A stretch of DNA of 64,000 nt from Acidobacteriaceae bacterium TAA 166 (GTDB lineage: Bacteria; Acidobacteriota; Terriglobia; Terriglobales; Acidobacteriaceae). Of this stretch, positions 1 through 8,349 are shown one piece after another; within the stretch, counting starts at the first letter, position 1, and each line of letters begins with the position of its first letter. Below the pieces are notes generated by a model that made no database searches, was not told where the DNA came from, and was given only the letters and a program-made list of their open reading frames with translations. Location of the stretch: positions 4,208,001 to 4,272,000 of the forward strand of contig ATWD01000001.1 of assembly GCA_000421065.1 (NCBI GenBank), given 5' to 3'. A program made the position numbers and the translations under genes.

Positions 1-119
1 GAGATGCCGTGTTCGTTGCGGGCTTCGGGAGAGAGGCCCTGGGCGAGGAGGGGAAAGACGAGGTCGGTGCGGCCTTCCTCGAATTCGCGGAGAGCGGATG
101 GGAGAGCGTGGGGGGCCAT
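1..119 (-). CDS. N-terminal fragment of a protein, possibly ankyrin-repeat
   Basis: The first 39 codons of a leftward gene that leaves the window. The ATG at 119 follows a clear GGAGGA Shine-Dalgarno, and codon use is the GC-rich type of the core genes. The visible start has no signal peptide and contains a stretch, DLVFPLLAQGLSPEARNEHG, that reads like the first helix pair of an ankyrin repeat (a run of helices followed by an NxxG turn). That family call rests on one partial repeat and is a suggestion only. Confidence 0.5.
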   Translation of the reverse strand, partial: MAPHALPSALREFEEGRTDLVFPLLAQGLSPEARNEHGI

Positions 120-397
120 GCGGAATCCTCCGAGAAGATTATGCATGGTTTAAGCGGAGAGGAAGAGCAGAGGTATGGGAGAGGCGCGGACTTCTCCGCG
201 CTGCGTGCTGCGCAGATGGGCACGGTGAGTGTGTGGTGGAATGCCTGCTGGATGCGATGGCCGTGTGGGAGGATGTTCGCTCGATAGGAGATGCGTGCGG
301 CTTCGATAGGCCTGTGGGGGTGTGGAATAATTGGGTATTCCTTTTAGCTTGCTGTGCTCGCTGGGGTTAGGCGTTCGCAGTGAGGGTGCGGAGCCGG

Positions 398-871
398 ATG
401 CAGGGCAATCCAGAGTTTATGAGGCAGGCGGTCGATCTGGCGGTCGAGAATGTGACCCTGGGGCGCGGGGGGCCGTTTGGCGCGGTGATTGTGCGCGACG
501 GCGAGGTGATTGCGACCGGAGTGAACCGGGTGACGGCGACGAACGATCCGACGGCGCACGCGGAGGTGACGGCGATCCGCGAGGCCTGCCAGGTGCTGGG
601 AGATTTTGCTCTGCCGGGGTGCGTGATCTATACGAGCTGCGAGCCGTGCCCGATGTGTCTGGCGGCGATCAGCTGGGCCCGCATGGATGGAATTTTTTAT
701 AGCGGAACGGCTGAGGATGCCGCCGATGCCGGGTTCGATGACGCGTTTCTGTATGAAGAGATGAAGCGGCCGGTGGGCGAGCGGAAGGTGCCCGAGGTGC
801 GGCTGCTTCCGGAGCGCGGACGAGAGAGCTTCGACGTGTGGCGTCGTTTGATGACGCGGGTGGATTATTGA
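398..871 (+). CDS. guaD: Nucleoside/guanine deaminase, CDA fold
   Basis: 157-residue zinc deaminase of the cytidine-deaminase fold. The zinc site is complete: HAE (His ligand plus proton-shuttle Glu) about one third in, and PCPMC (two Cys ligands) after TSCE. The tail with FDDAFLYEE resembles Bacillus-type guanine deaminase, which converts guanine to xanthine, more than the tRNA deaminase TadA. I chose the ATG at 398 because GGAG lies 4 bases upstream and the protein then starts at the usual family position; a GTG at 380 would add six residues. It stands alone between two intergenic stretches. The substrate is inferred from family resemblance. Confidence 0.85.
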   Translation: MQGNPEFMRQAVDLAVENVTLGRGGPFGAVIVRDGEVIATGVNRVTATNDPTAHAEVTAIREACQVLGDFALPGCVIYTSCEPCPMCLAAISWARMDGIFYSGTAEDAADAGFDDAFLYEEMKRPVGERKVPEVRLLPERGRESFDVWRRLMTRVDY

Positions 872-908
872 GAGGGGCTTTGAGGTGAATCTTTGGCGGG
901 AGAAGCAA

Positions 909-960
909 ACCGCAGATCCTTCGACTGCGCTCCCTGCGGTGGCTTCGCTTAGGATGACAC
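909..960 (+). repeat. Short dispersed repeat, type 2
   Basis: About 50 bases between guaD and hom beginning ACCGCAGATCCTTCGACT and ending CTTCGCTTAGGATGACAC. A second copy with the same two ends and a slightly different middle lies at 7709-7755. Both are intergenic. Confidence 0.7.
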
Positions 961-1089
961 TTTTCGTGGGATTCATATCGAGGCTGTGGGAGACTTCGTT
1001 CAGGATGGCGCCCCTTTCTTACTGAAGTTAGGTATTAGAAGAGTTGAGATCGATCGGTAGAACTTAAATCGCTGAGCGGACGAGGACGG

Positions 1090-2406
1090 ATGACGACGAA
1101 GAAGAAGCAGCAGGGGAAGGTTGCAGTGACCAAGGGCGTGGGCGCAGTTAAGGTGGCACTGCTGGGCTTTGGGACGGTGGGCAGCTCGGTGGCGAAGGTG
1201 CTGGCGGAGTCGAAGTTTGCCGGGATCGAGCTGACGCATGTTTATAACCGCGATGTGGCGCGGAAGAAGGCTTCGGCGGCGGCGAAGTATGTTCCGGCGA
1301 CGGCGAAGTGGACGGAGAACATCGACGATGTTCTGAAGTCGAATGTGGATGTGGTGATCGAGCTGATGGGCGGGCTGAACCCGGTGGAGGGCTGGCTGCG
1401 CAAGGCTCTGGCCGCGGGCAAGCATGTGGTGACGGCGAACAAGCAGCTGATCGCGTATCGCGGAGTGAGCTTGCAGCGGCTGGCCGCGCAGCATGGCGTG
1501 CAGCTGGTGTACGGCGCTGCGGTGGCGGGCGGGGTTCCGGTGATTCCGGGGATTCTGCAGGGGCTGAGCGGAGATAAGGTGACGCGGCTGAGCGGCATCG
1601 TGAATGGGACGTGCAACTACATCCTGAGCCGGATGGAGGCGGGCGCGGAGTATGCGACGGTGCTGCAGGACGCGCAGCAGCTGGGTTATGCGGAGGCCAA
1701 TCCGTCAGCAGACGTGGATGGGTTCGATGCGCGGGCGAAGCTGTGTATTCTTTCGCGGATTGCGCTGCATGCGGAGCTGAATCCGGATGAGGTGGCGACG
1801 CAGACGATCTCGACCGTCGAGGCGATTGACTTTGTTTATGCGAAGGAGCTGAACTGCACGATCCGGCAGGTGTCGCGGGCGCAGGCGGATGGGGCGGTGG
1901 TGCATGCGCGGGTGGCTCCGATGCTGGTTCCGCTGACGTCGCCGATGGCGTGGTCGCATGGGACGCAGAATATGGTGGTGACGAGCGGAAGCTATGGCGG
2001 TGACGTGGTGTTTTCGGGCCACGGCGCGGGCGGCGAGCCGACGGCGGTGGCGGTGGTGTCGGACCTGCTGGCGGTATCGCAGGGAGCGAAGGCGGTGGAG
2101 CTTCCGGTGCGGAAGCGGAAGGTGACGAGCGAGTTTCTGGCGCCGCACTATCTGCGGTTCGTGGTGGATGACAAGCCGGGGATCGTGTCGTCGATTGCGG
2201 GGGCGCTGGCGAAGGTGGGGGCGAACATCGATTCGCTGCTGCAGAAGCCGGGGTTTCCGAAGCACAGGCTGCCTTTTGTGGTGACGACGGAGCCGTGTTT
2301 GACGAGTGTGATCGAGAAGGCGATCGGGTCGATTGCGAAGCTGGACTGCATGTTGGAGCGGCCGTTGACGCTGCAGATGCTGGTGGCGGAGGACAAGCCG
2401 GAGTAG
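1090..2406 (+). CDS. hom: Homoserine dehydrogenase
   Basis: Reduces aspartate semialdehyde to homoserine with NAD(P)H, the branch point to threonine, methionine and isoleucine; cytoplasmic. 438 residues, the usual length of the ACT-containing form. An N-terminal Rossmann domain has GFGTVG at about residue 25, and VVTANKQ with the conserved Asn-Lys lies near 112. The catalytic domain follows, with SGIVNGTCNY around 170 and the Asp/Lys-rich active-site region near 210. A C-terminal ACT domain (about 355-430, starting VVDDKPGIVSS) is normally the threonine feedback site. The first 18 residues are Lys-rich and precede the fold. The gene is monocistronic here and followed by palindromic repeat copy 1. 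Confidence 0.96.
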   Translation: MTTKKKQQGKVAVTKGVGAVKVALLGFGTVGSSVAKVLAESKFAGIELTHVYNRDVARKKASAAAKYVPATAKWTENIDDVLKSNVDVVIELMGGLNPVEGWLRKALAAGKHVVTANKQLIAYRGVSLQRLAAQHGVQLVYGAAVAGGVPVIPGILQGLSGDKVTRLSGIVNGTCNYILSRMEAGAEYATVLQDAQQLGYAEANPSADVDGFDARAKLCILSRIALHAELNPDEVATQTISTVEAIDFVYAKELNCTIRQVSRAQADGAVVHARVAPMLVPLTSPMAWSHGTQNMVVTSGSYGGDVVFSGHGAGGEPTAVAVVSDLLAVSQGAKAVELPVRKRKVTSEFLAPHYLRFVVDDKPGIVSSIAGALAKVGANIDSLLQKPGFPKHRLPFVVTTEPCLTSVIEKAIGSIAKLDCMLERPLTLQMLVAEDKPE

Positions 2407-2457
2407 GGAATCGGGGGCCTGATGGAGTGTTTGCTTGGGATCGATCTGAAGAAGAGC

Positions 2458-2640
2458 GCTGCCGCGCGGGCGCCCTACGCGGGCGGCGGTCACTTCGTGA
2501 CGCGTATGTCGGCTTCGCCTGGGACCTCCCGTTGGTCGGCGCAAGAATCTTCGCAAGCGACCAACGGGAGCGCCACCCCGAAGGGGATATACACGTCACG
2601 AAGTGACCGCACCACGCGTAGTGGGCCCGGCCGGCAGGCC
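2458..2640. repeat. Palindromic intergenic element, copy 1
   Basis: About 183 bp between hom and the phosphodiesterase gene. The outer arms begin GCTGCCGCGCGGGC and end GGGCCCGGCCGGCAGG. Inside is the pair GTCACTTCGTGAC / GTCACGAAGTGAC, and the core is a hairpin with arms CTCCCGTTGGTCG / CGACCAACGGGAG around a GCGCAAGAA-like loop. As RNA the element would fold into one long interrupted hairpin. Confidence 0.85.
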
Positions 2641-2664
2641 AGTCTCTTTCCATCAAAAAAAATC

Positions 2665-3918
2665 ATGAATTTACATACGTCGATCCTGGCGCTGGTGGTG
2701 TTGTTGTGTGGCGTGGCGCGGGCGCAGGACATTGCTCCGGTGCGTCATGAGCCGAATGGATTGAACTCCGCGAAGGCGAAGAGGGCACACTATGTGGTGA
2801 TGGTGTCGCTGGATGGGTTTCGCTGGGACTATGCGGCGAAGTGGGGAGCGCCTCATCTGTTGAAGATGGCCGAAGAGGGCGCGAGCGCTCCGGAGGGGAT
2901 GCTGCCGAGCTATCCCTCGATTACGTTTCCGAACCACTACACACTGGTGACGGGGCTCTATCCGGAGCATCATGGCATTGTCGACAATGAGTTTCTGGAT
3001 CCGGAACGCGGCTATCAGAAGTACTCCTACAAGGACAAGAAGACGGATGCGGACGGGAGCTGGTATGGCGGGGTTCCGCTGTGGTCGCTGGCGGAGCGGA
3101 GGGGGATGCGTGCGGCTTCGATGTTCTGGCCGGGGTCGGAGGCGGAGATTGCGGGCAAGCGACCGAGCTACTGGGTTCCGTTCGACGACAAGTTCGACGA
3201 TGAGAAACGGCTGGAGCAGGTGGTGGCGTGGCTGAAGCTGCCGGAGGCGGAGCGTCCGCATTTGATTACTCTGTATTACTCGAATACAGATCATGCGGGG
3301 CATGACTTTGGGCCGGAGTCGGATGAGGTTCGAGATGCGGTGCATCATGTGGACGGCCTGATGGGTGAGCTGGAAGAGAAGCTGAAGGCGACGGGGCTTC
3401 CGGTGGATATGATCGTGGTCTCGGACCATGGGATGGCGCAGCTGGAGGACCGCAGATGGTTTGCGCTGGACAAGCTGGTGGACCTAAAGGACGCGGCGAC
3501 CGAGGGCGCGAATCTTTATCCGAAGACCGAAGCGGAGAAGGAGAGGATCTATCGGGCGTTGCGGGCGACGAACGATTCCCGGTTCGAGACGTATCGGCTG
3601 AAGGATGTTCCGGGGAGGCTGGAGTTCAACCACAATGCGCGAGAGGGCGATCCGGTGGTGATTCCCCGGAAGCTGGTTCCGATTACGGCGCATGCGCGGC
3701 AGGAGACGATCAAGGGCGTGGGCGCGCATGGGTATGACCCGGCGCAGTTTCCGCAGATGAAGGCGATCTTCTATGCGGAGGGTCCGGATGTGAAGGCGGG
3801 GGCGAGGCTGTCTCCTTTTGAGAATGTGAATGTGTATGACTTTGTGTGCGAGCTGCTGGGGTTGAAGCCGGCGAAGAACGATGGGAAGAAGAAGATGCTG
3901 GCGAGGGCTTTGCGGTAA
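2665..3918 (+). CDS. Secreted NPP-type phosphodiesterase (alkaline phosphatase fold)
   Basis: 417-residue ectonucleotide pyrophosphatase/phosphodiesterase-like enzyme, expected to hydrolyse phosphodiester or pyrophosphate bonds with two zinc ions, outside the cytoplasm. A signal peptide covers about residues 1-20 (cleavage after GVARA). The first metal Asp lies in VSLDGFRWD. The Thr nucleophile (about T87) sits in PSITFPNH. Further metal ligands are NTDHAGHDFG and SDHGM, with a last His in GAHGYD near the C terminus. The frame is open back to 2422, but that part is repeat element; ATG 2665 puts the signal peptide at the N terminus, although no good Shine-Dalgarno precedes it (the 5' flank is A-rich). 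The natural substrate cannot be told from sequence. Confidence 0.9.
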   Translation: MNLHTSILALVVLLCGVARAQDIAPVRHEPNGLNSAKAKRAHYVVMVSLDGFRWDYAAKWGAPHLLKMAEEGASAPEGMLPSYPSITFPNHYTLVTGLYPEHHGIVDNEFLDPERGYQKYSYKDKKTDADGSWYGGVPLWSLAERRGMRAASMFWPGSEAEIAGKRPSYWVPFDDKFDDEKRLEQVVAWLKLPEAERPHLITLYYSNTDHAGHDFGPESDEVRDAVHHVDGLMGELEEKLKATGLPVDMIVVSDHGMAQLEDRRWFALDKLVDLKDAATEGANLYPKTEAEKERIYRALRATNDSRFETYRLKDVPGRLEFNHNAREGDPVVIPRKLVPITAHARQETIKGVGAHGYDPAQFPQMKAIFYAEGPDVKAGARLSPFENVNVYDFVCELLGLKPAKNDGKKKMLARALR

Positions 3919-3925
3919 AGAGATT

Positions 3926-4107
3926 GGCCTGCCGGCCGGGCCCACTGCGCGTGGGGCGCCCACTTCGTGGGGAGTGATCGGCTTCGCCATGGGCCTCCCT
4001 TTGGTCGGCGCGAAGATTTCTGCGAGCGACCAACGGGAGCCCCACCCCGAAGGGATTGCCCCCCACGAAGTGGGCGCCCCACGCGCAGTGGGCCCGGCCG
4101 GCAGCGC
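3926..4107. repeat. Palindromic intergenic element, copy 2
   Basis: Starts 8 bases after the stop of the phosphodiesterase gene. This copy has the most perfect outer arms: about 45 bases from GGCCTGCCGGCCGGG through CCCACTTCGTGGGG are mirrored by CCCCACGAAGTGGG to CCGGCCGGCAG. Compared with copy 1, both arms have changed together (GTCAC/GTGAC to CCCAC/GTGGG), so pairing is kept. Confidence 0.88.
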
Positions 4108-4129
4108 AATTCTTTTTGGAGGGATTTCA

Positions 4130-5296
4130 TTGGATCGGCGAAGGTTTCTACGAACGGCGAATCTAGCGGCGGTATCGGCGATGGTGTCGGGATGTGCCCG
4201 ACGTTCGGGAGTACGCTCGGCTCTGGACCCGGCGGCGCTGGCTCCGGTGAATCTTCCGGTGACGGCGTGCCACCTGCCTCCGGTGCATGTGTCGGAGGAT
4301 CGCGTGATCCGCACGGTGGTGGGGTTGAGGCCGCATCGCCGCTCGGGGTTCCGGGTGGAGCGCGAGCAGGTGGGCTCGACGACGGTGGTCCATAACTATG
4401 GGCACGGCGGGGGCGGCATCACGCTGAGCTGGGGGACGGCGAAGCTGGCGACCGATCTTGGCCTGCGGGGGCATACGGGGCCGGTGGCGGTGCTGGGGTG
4501 CGGCGTGATTGGGCTGACGACGGCGCGGATGGCGCAGGATGCGGGATTTGCGGTGACGATCTATACGAAGGCGATGCCGCCGGAGACGACCTCGAATATC
4601 GCGGGAGGGCAGTGGTATCCGGCGTCGGTGTACGACGATGAGACGAAGGTCACGGAGGCGTTCACGGACCAGTTTCTGGCAGCGGCGAAGTATGCGTATG
4701 AGCGGTACCAGATTACGACGGATCCCCGGTATGGGGTGCGGTGGATGAGGAATTATTCGATCTCGCGGACGCCGATTGCGCCGAGGCGGCCAGAGGGACG
4801 GACGAGGATTGTGAGCGGGCTCGATCCTTTGCTGCCGGAGCATCGGGTGCTGCGGCAGGAGGAGAATCCGTTTCGGATTGGGTATGCGGCGCAGTATGAC
4901 GGGATGATTATGGAGCCTCCGATGCTGTTGAATGCTCTGATTACGGACTTCCGGGTGGCGGGCGGAAGGGTGGTGGGGCGGGAGCTGAAGTCGACGGCGG
5001 AGGTGCAGGCGCTGGAGGAGAAGATGGTCTTCAACTGCACGGGGCTGGGGGCGAAGGCGTTGTTCAACGACGATGAGATGGTTCCGATGCGGGGGCAGCT
5101 CACATTTCTGGTTCCTCAGCCGGAGGTGACCTACGCGGCGCTGTTTGAGGATATTTATATGTTTTCGCGCAGGGACGGGATTTTGCTGGGTGGGACGCAT
5201 GAGGAGGGGAACTGGTCGCTGGCGGTGGATGAGACTACGGTGAAGGCGAAGCTCAAGGCGCATGCGGAGCTGTTTGGTTCGATGAAGGAGTGTTAA
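4130..5296 (+). CDS. FAD-dependent amine/D-amino-acid oxidase, Tat lipoprotein
   Basis: 388-residue member of the D-amino-acid oxidase (DAO) flavoprotein family, which oxidatively deaminates amines or D-amino acids. I chose TTG 4130 because GGAGGG lies 6 bases upstream; the longer frame back to 3881 runs through repeat element. The N terminus has a twin-arginine signal (DRRRFLR) and a lipobox-like VSGC, so the protein is probably exported folded with FAD and lipid-anchored. The FAD-binding motif is GCGVIG at about 123, followed by GGQWYPASVYDD; a C-terminal GGTHEEGNW corresponds to the conserved Gly-rich FAD loop. The substrate is unknown. Confidence 0.87.
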   Translation: MDRRRFLRTANLAAVSAMVSGCARRSGVRSALDPAALAPVNLPVTACHLPPVHVSEDRVIRTVVGLRPHRRSGFRVEREQVGSTTVVHNYGHGGGGITLSWGTAKLATDLGLRGHTGPVAVLGCGVIGLTTARMAQDAGFAVTIYTKAMPPETTSNIAGGQWYPASVYDDETKVTEAFTDQFLAAAKYAYERYQITTDPRYGVRWMRNYSISRTPIAPRRPEGRTRIVSGLDPLLPEHRVLRQEENPFRIGYAAQYDGMIMEPPMLLNALITDFRVAGGRVVGRELKSTAEVQALEEKMVFNCTGLGAKALFNDDEMVPMRGQLTFLVPQPEVTYAALFEDIYMFSRRDGILLGGTHEEGNWSLAVDETTVKAKLKAHAELFGSMKEC

Positions 5297-5308
5297 GGCG
5301 TAATGCGG

Positions 5309-5494
5309 GCGCTGCCGCGCGGGCCCACTGCACGTGAGGCGGTCACTTCGTGATGTGTATATCCCCTTTGGGGTGGCTGCTCCCGTTGGTCGCTTGAAAA
5401 AATTATCGCGCCGACCAACGGGAGGCCCGCGCCAACGGCCCACTACACGTCACGAAGTGACCGCTCCACGCGTAGTGGGGCCTGGCCGGCAGTC
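5309..5494. repeat. Palindromic intergenic element, copy 3
   Basis: Begins 13 bases after the oxidase stop. Outer arms GCGCTGCCGCGCGGGCCCACTG and the mirrored end, with the subterminal pair CGGTCACTTCGTGA / TCACGAAGTGACCG and the core CTCCCGTTGGTCG / CGACCAACGGGAG. Confidence 0.85.
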
Positions 5495-5554
5495 CGTCGG
5501 GTTTAGATTGCGGGAGTGGGGTTTGGATCGTCCAACCCCGGAGGAGCGATACGG

Positions 5555-6418
5555 ATGCGATTTCGGAATTGGATAGCGGTTTTGGTTCTGGTGATGGCTG
5601 GAACGTGGTGTTTCGCCCAGAACGCGGAGACGCCGCAGCCGGTGGAGGGTCCGATCAGTGCGAAGCCGGCTGCGCCGAAGACGCTGAACAATGCATCGAT
5701 CGTGAGGATGGTCTCGGCGGGGCTGAGCGACGACCTGGTGATTCAGGCGATTGGGGCGCAGCCGGGGGAGTACAAGACGGACGCGGATTCGATGGTGGAC
5801 CTGAAGGATGCCGGGGTCTCGGAGCGGGTGATCACGGCGATGATCAACAAGGGCCGCAAGAAGATTGCTCCTGAGGGCGAGAGGGCGGCTGCGGGTGGGG
5901 GTGGGGATGCTGCTGCGCCGCCCGCGCCTGCTCCGATCTCGGAGGTCTCGGAGATGGGGGCTTACTACAAGGACAGGAATGGGACATGGCAGCCGTTGCA
6001 GACGGAGGTGGTGCATATCAAGTCGGGCGGGTGGCTGAAGTCGACGGCGACGCATGGGGTTATCAAGCAGGATCGCAATGGACATCTGAACGGGAGGGAG
6101 TCGAAGCTGGCGCTGCAGGCTCCGGTGGAGATTCTGGTGTATGCGGCTCCGAGCGTGGACATTGCGGAGTATGACTTTCTGCGGTTTCGGTTGAACTCGA
6201 ACAGCCGAGAGTTTCGAGCGATTACGGGCGGGGTGTTTCATTCGACCGGCGGGGCGCAGAGGGATGAGGTCGAGATTCATCCGGTGAAGGCGGGCGAGCG
6301 GGCGTGGCGGTTTACGGTGGATCGTTCGGTCGGGGGAGGGGAGTATGGAATTCTGCCCCCGGGAACGGGGAATGTGACTAACGGCGGGAAGATCTATACG
6401 TTTGCGATTACGGAGTAG
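5555..6418 (+). CDS. Secreted protein of unknown function
   Basis: 287 residues with a clear signal peptide (hydrophobic IAVLVLVMAGTWCFA, cleavage near residue 22). Residues about 40-100 carry a compact helical module (NNASIVRMVSAGLSDDLVI ... LKDAGVSERVITAMI) of the kind often found in exported acidobacterial proteins, where a hydrophobic helix pair frames a GVS turn. An Ala/Pro/Gly-rich linker follows, then a beta-rich C-terminal half. ATG 5555 is preceded by GGAGGAG with 9 bases between; the 13 upstream codons are non-coding. I do not recognise a function. Confidence 0.8.
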   Translation: MRFRNWIAVLVLVMAGTWCFAQNAETPQPVEGPISAKPAAPKTLNNASIVRMVSAGLSDDLVIQAIGAQPGEYKTDADSMVDLKDAGVSERVITAMINKGRKKIAPEGERAAAGGGGDAAAPPAPAPISEVSEMGAYYKDRNGTWQPLQTEVVHIKSGGWLKSTATHGVIKQDRNGHLNGRESKLALQAPVEILVYAAPSVDIAEYDFLRFRLNSNSREFRAITGGVFHSTGGAQRDEVEIHPVKAGERAWRFTVDRSVGGGEYGILPPGTGNVTNGGKIYTFAITE

Positions 6419-6420
6419 AG

Positions 6421-6446
6421 GCGTAGTGGACCCGGCCAGCAGGCTA
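6421..6446. repeat. Fragment of the palindromic element (one end only)
   Basis: GCGTAGTGGACCCGGCCAGCAGG matches only the right end of the larger palindromic element. It begins two bases after a stop codon, so it is a deleted remnant of a full copy. Confidence 0.7.
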
Positions 6447-6519
6447 TATGTGTGAAGCACTTCGTTGCTCTTCGGCTCGGGACAGAGTAGAACACAGATT
6501 GTGATCTACTCGTTGCTTG

Positions 6520-7494
6520 ATGCGTAAGTCCACACGATATTCCCTGTTACTGGTTGCGGGCCTGATCGCGGCTCTTGTGGTGGCGATTCTTCTGCGCAAG
6601 GCCGCTCCGCCTGAGGCTGCGCGGCTTTTGCCGGAGTCGGATGCGATTGTCTATGTGAACCTGAAGCCGCTGCGGCTGGCGACGCACTTCGACCGTACAC
6701 CGGTGACGCGCGCGCCGGAGTACCAGAAGTTTGTCGATGCGACGGGGATCGTTCCGGAGCGCGATCTGGATGATGTCGCGTTCGCTCTGCACCGCATGGA
6801 CGATCCCAAGGGGCCAAATGGTCCGGTAGGGTACTCGGAGGTCTTTGAAGGGCGGTTCGACGGCGAAAAGCTGTCGCGTTATCTGGGGTCGATTGCGAAG
6901 TCGCGGGAAGAGTATGCGGGCCATACGATCTATACGGTTGCCATCGAGGACGGACCCGTGACGCGGCCGCTGCGGGTGGCGCAGTTGGGGTACGACTCGA
7001 TTGCGGCTTCGAATATGCCGACGGCGGAACAGATCCATTCGATTCTGGACCGGCATCGGTCGGCGGCCTCGCCGTTCTCGGGATCGTCGCTGCTGTCGGC
7101 GCGGTACCGAGATGTTCCGCTGCTCTCGGCGGCGTGGGGGATTGGGCATATCGGGCTGCCGTTCTCCGATAGCGGAGCGATTACGCTGTTCGGGATGCAG
7201 CTGCCGCTGCCGGAGGATACGACGTTTGTGGCCAGCCTGCGGTATACGGGAACGCTACGGCTGAGGATCGAGCAGATCTCGGCGACGGAGGCGGAGGCGG
7301 AGCAGGTGGCGGCGAAGCTGAAGCTGCTGCTGGGGCTGGTGCAGTCGGTGCAGCAGATGCAGCCGCGGAATCCGCAGGATGAGGCGTTTCTGAAGATGAT
7401 GGCCTCGATCAAGCTGGACTCGCACAAGGATCGGGCGGTGCTGACGGCTGCGGTTCCGATGGAGCTGGTGGAGTCGCTGGCGGCGCGGAAGTAG
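6520..7494 (+). CDS. Membrane-anchored protein of unknown function
   Basis: 324 residues. One N-terminal transmembrane segment (LLLVAGLIAALVVAILL, about residues 8-24) is followed by a large extracytoplasmic domain opening ARLLPESDAIVYVNLKPL, a pattern seen in DUF3352-like surface proteins that measure as long beta/alpha folds. The C-terminal third is helical and Glu/Ala/Lys-rich. ATG 6520 is preferred to the TTG one codon upstream. It is followed 7 bases later by palindromic repeat copy 4. No catalytic motif is visible. Confidence 0.78.
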   Translation: MRKSTRYSLLLVAGLIAALVVAILLRKAAPPEAARLLPESDAIVYVNLKPLRLATHFDRTPVTRAPEYQKFVDATGIVPERDLDDVAFALHRMDDPKGPNGPVGYSEVFEGRFDGEKLSRYLGSIAKSREEYAGHTIYTVAIEDGPVTRPLRVAQLGYDSIAASNMPTAEQIHSILDRHRSAASPFSGSSLLSARYRDVPLLSAAWGIGHIGLPFSDSGAITLFGMQLPLPEDTTFVASLRYTGTLRLRIEQISATEAEAEQVAAKLKLLLGLVQSVQQMQPRNPQDEAFLKMMASIKLDSHKDRAVLTAAVPMELVESLAARK

Positions 7495-7500
7495 GCGGGA

Positions 7501-7670
7501 TGGCCTGCCGGCCGGGCGTGCTGCGCGCACGGCGGATGGGCCTTCAGCGTGGGGCTCCCGTTGGTCGCTTGCGAGAACTTCTGCGCCGACCAGGGGGAGG
7601 CCCGCGCCAACGGCGGTATACGCGTCACGAAGTGACCGCTGCCCACGCAGGGCGGCCGCGCGGCAGCGCT
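7501..7670. repeat. Palindromic intergenic element, copy 4
   Basis: About 170 bp starting 6 bases after the previous stop. Ends GGCCTGCCGGCCGGG / GCGCGGCAGCGC, core CTCCCGTTGGTCG, with the right core arm degraded to CGACCAGGGGGAG, and only the right subterminal GTCACGAAGTGAC kept. The most diverged full copy. Confidence 0.8.
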
Positions 7671-7708
7671 CGTCTCCACCAAAGTTATGTCGGTACAAAC
7701 CTAGAGAA

Positions 7709-7755
7709 ACCGCAGATCCTTCGACTTCGGCTGCGCCTTCGCTCAGGAGGACACG
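7709..7755 (+). repeat. Short dispersed repeat, type 2, second copy
   Basis: ACCGCAGATCCTTCGACTTC through CTTCGCTCAGGAGGACAC. Matches the element at 909-960 at both ends. Confidence 0.7.
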
Positions 7756-7802
7756 TCTTTAGGGGCTCAAAGACAAAAGACAGGCGGCTGCTTATTCGCT
7801 GA

Positions 7803-8225
7803 CTACTCGCGGCCCTTGACGCGGTCGTACTGGTAGAGATCGCTGGTGGTTCCGAGGGCCTCGTTGTAGAGGGTGGCGGCTCCGAGGGCCTCGCGCAGTT
7901 CTTCGCTGAACTCGTGCAGAGAGCGGAGGTGATCGGCGGTAGCGGGGATCTCGACCTTCGAGGTGTGGAAGAACTTCTGATAGCCGCGGTCGAGCAGGCG
8001 CGCAATCTCGCCGTTCAGAAGGATTCCGGGGCGCGCGAGGATCTCGGGGGTACCGTCGGGGGCGGCGGCGATCTCGGCGGCGCAGCCGTACTTGCGCACT
8101 TGGAAGGCGTTGGGGGTGCGCTTTGCACCATCCTGCGCGGGAGCGACATCAAATCGTTGACTGCCAAGGAGAGAGAGGACGTCGTTGAAGCTGCGGCGAA
8201 CGGATTTTTTTACGATCAATGCCAT
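7803..8225 (-). CDS. Hypothetical protein, 140 aa
   Basis: A cytoplasmic, mixed-charge protein with no signal peptide or membrane segment. It begins MALIVKKSVRRSFNDVLSLL and has a C-terminal helical region (DHLRSLHEFSEELREALGAA). It is divergent from the cysteine synthase operon and shares its 125-bp upstream region. Core-type codon use and a clean stop support a real gene, but I do not recognise a family. Confidence 0.7.
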   Translation of the reverse strand: MALIVKKSVRRSFNDVLSLLGSQRFDVAPAQDGAKRTPNAFQVRKYGCAAEIAAAPDGTPEILARPGILLNGEIARLLDRGYQKFFHTSKVEIPATADHLRSLHEFSEELREALGAATLYNEALGTTSDLYQYDRVKGRE

Positions 8226-8349
8226 ACGTTAGACTCGAAGTTAACTGTCGCATATCCCGGGGGATGCTTCAATCTGCGTTTTCCCGGGAGGTTTGGTAAG
8301 CGATCGTTTGTATCGTTCGGCTCTATCGTTCGGCAGCACCTGGGGGACC

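Noticed and set aside
1148..2656. 502-residue minus-strand frame opposite hom
   Set aside because: Ser/Pro/Arg-rich shadow of the GC-rich hom codons; no ribosome site or family features.
4163..5443. 426-residue minus-strand frame opposite the FAD oxidase
   Set aside because: Arg/His/Pro-rich antisense shadow of a well-supported gene.
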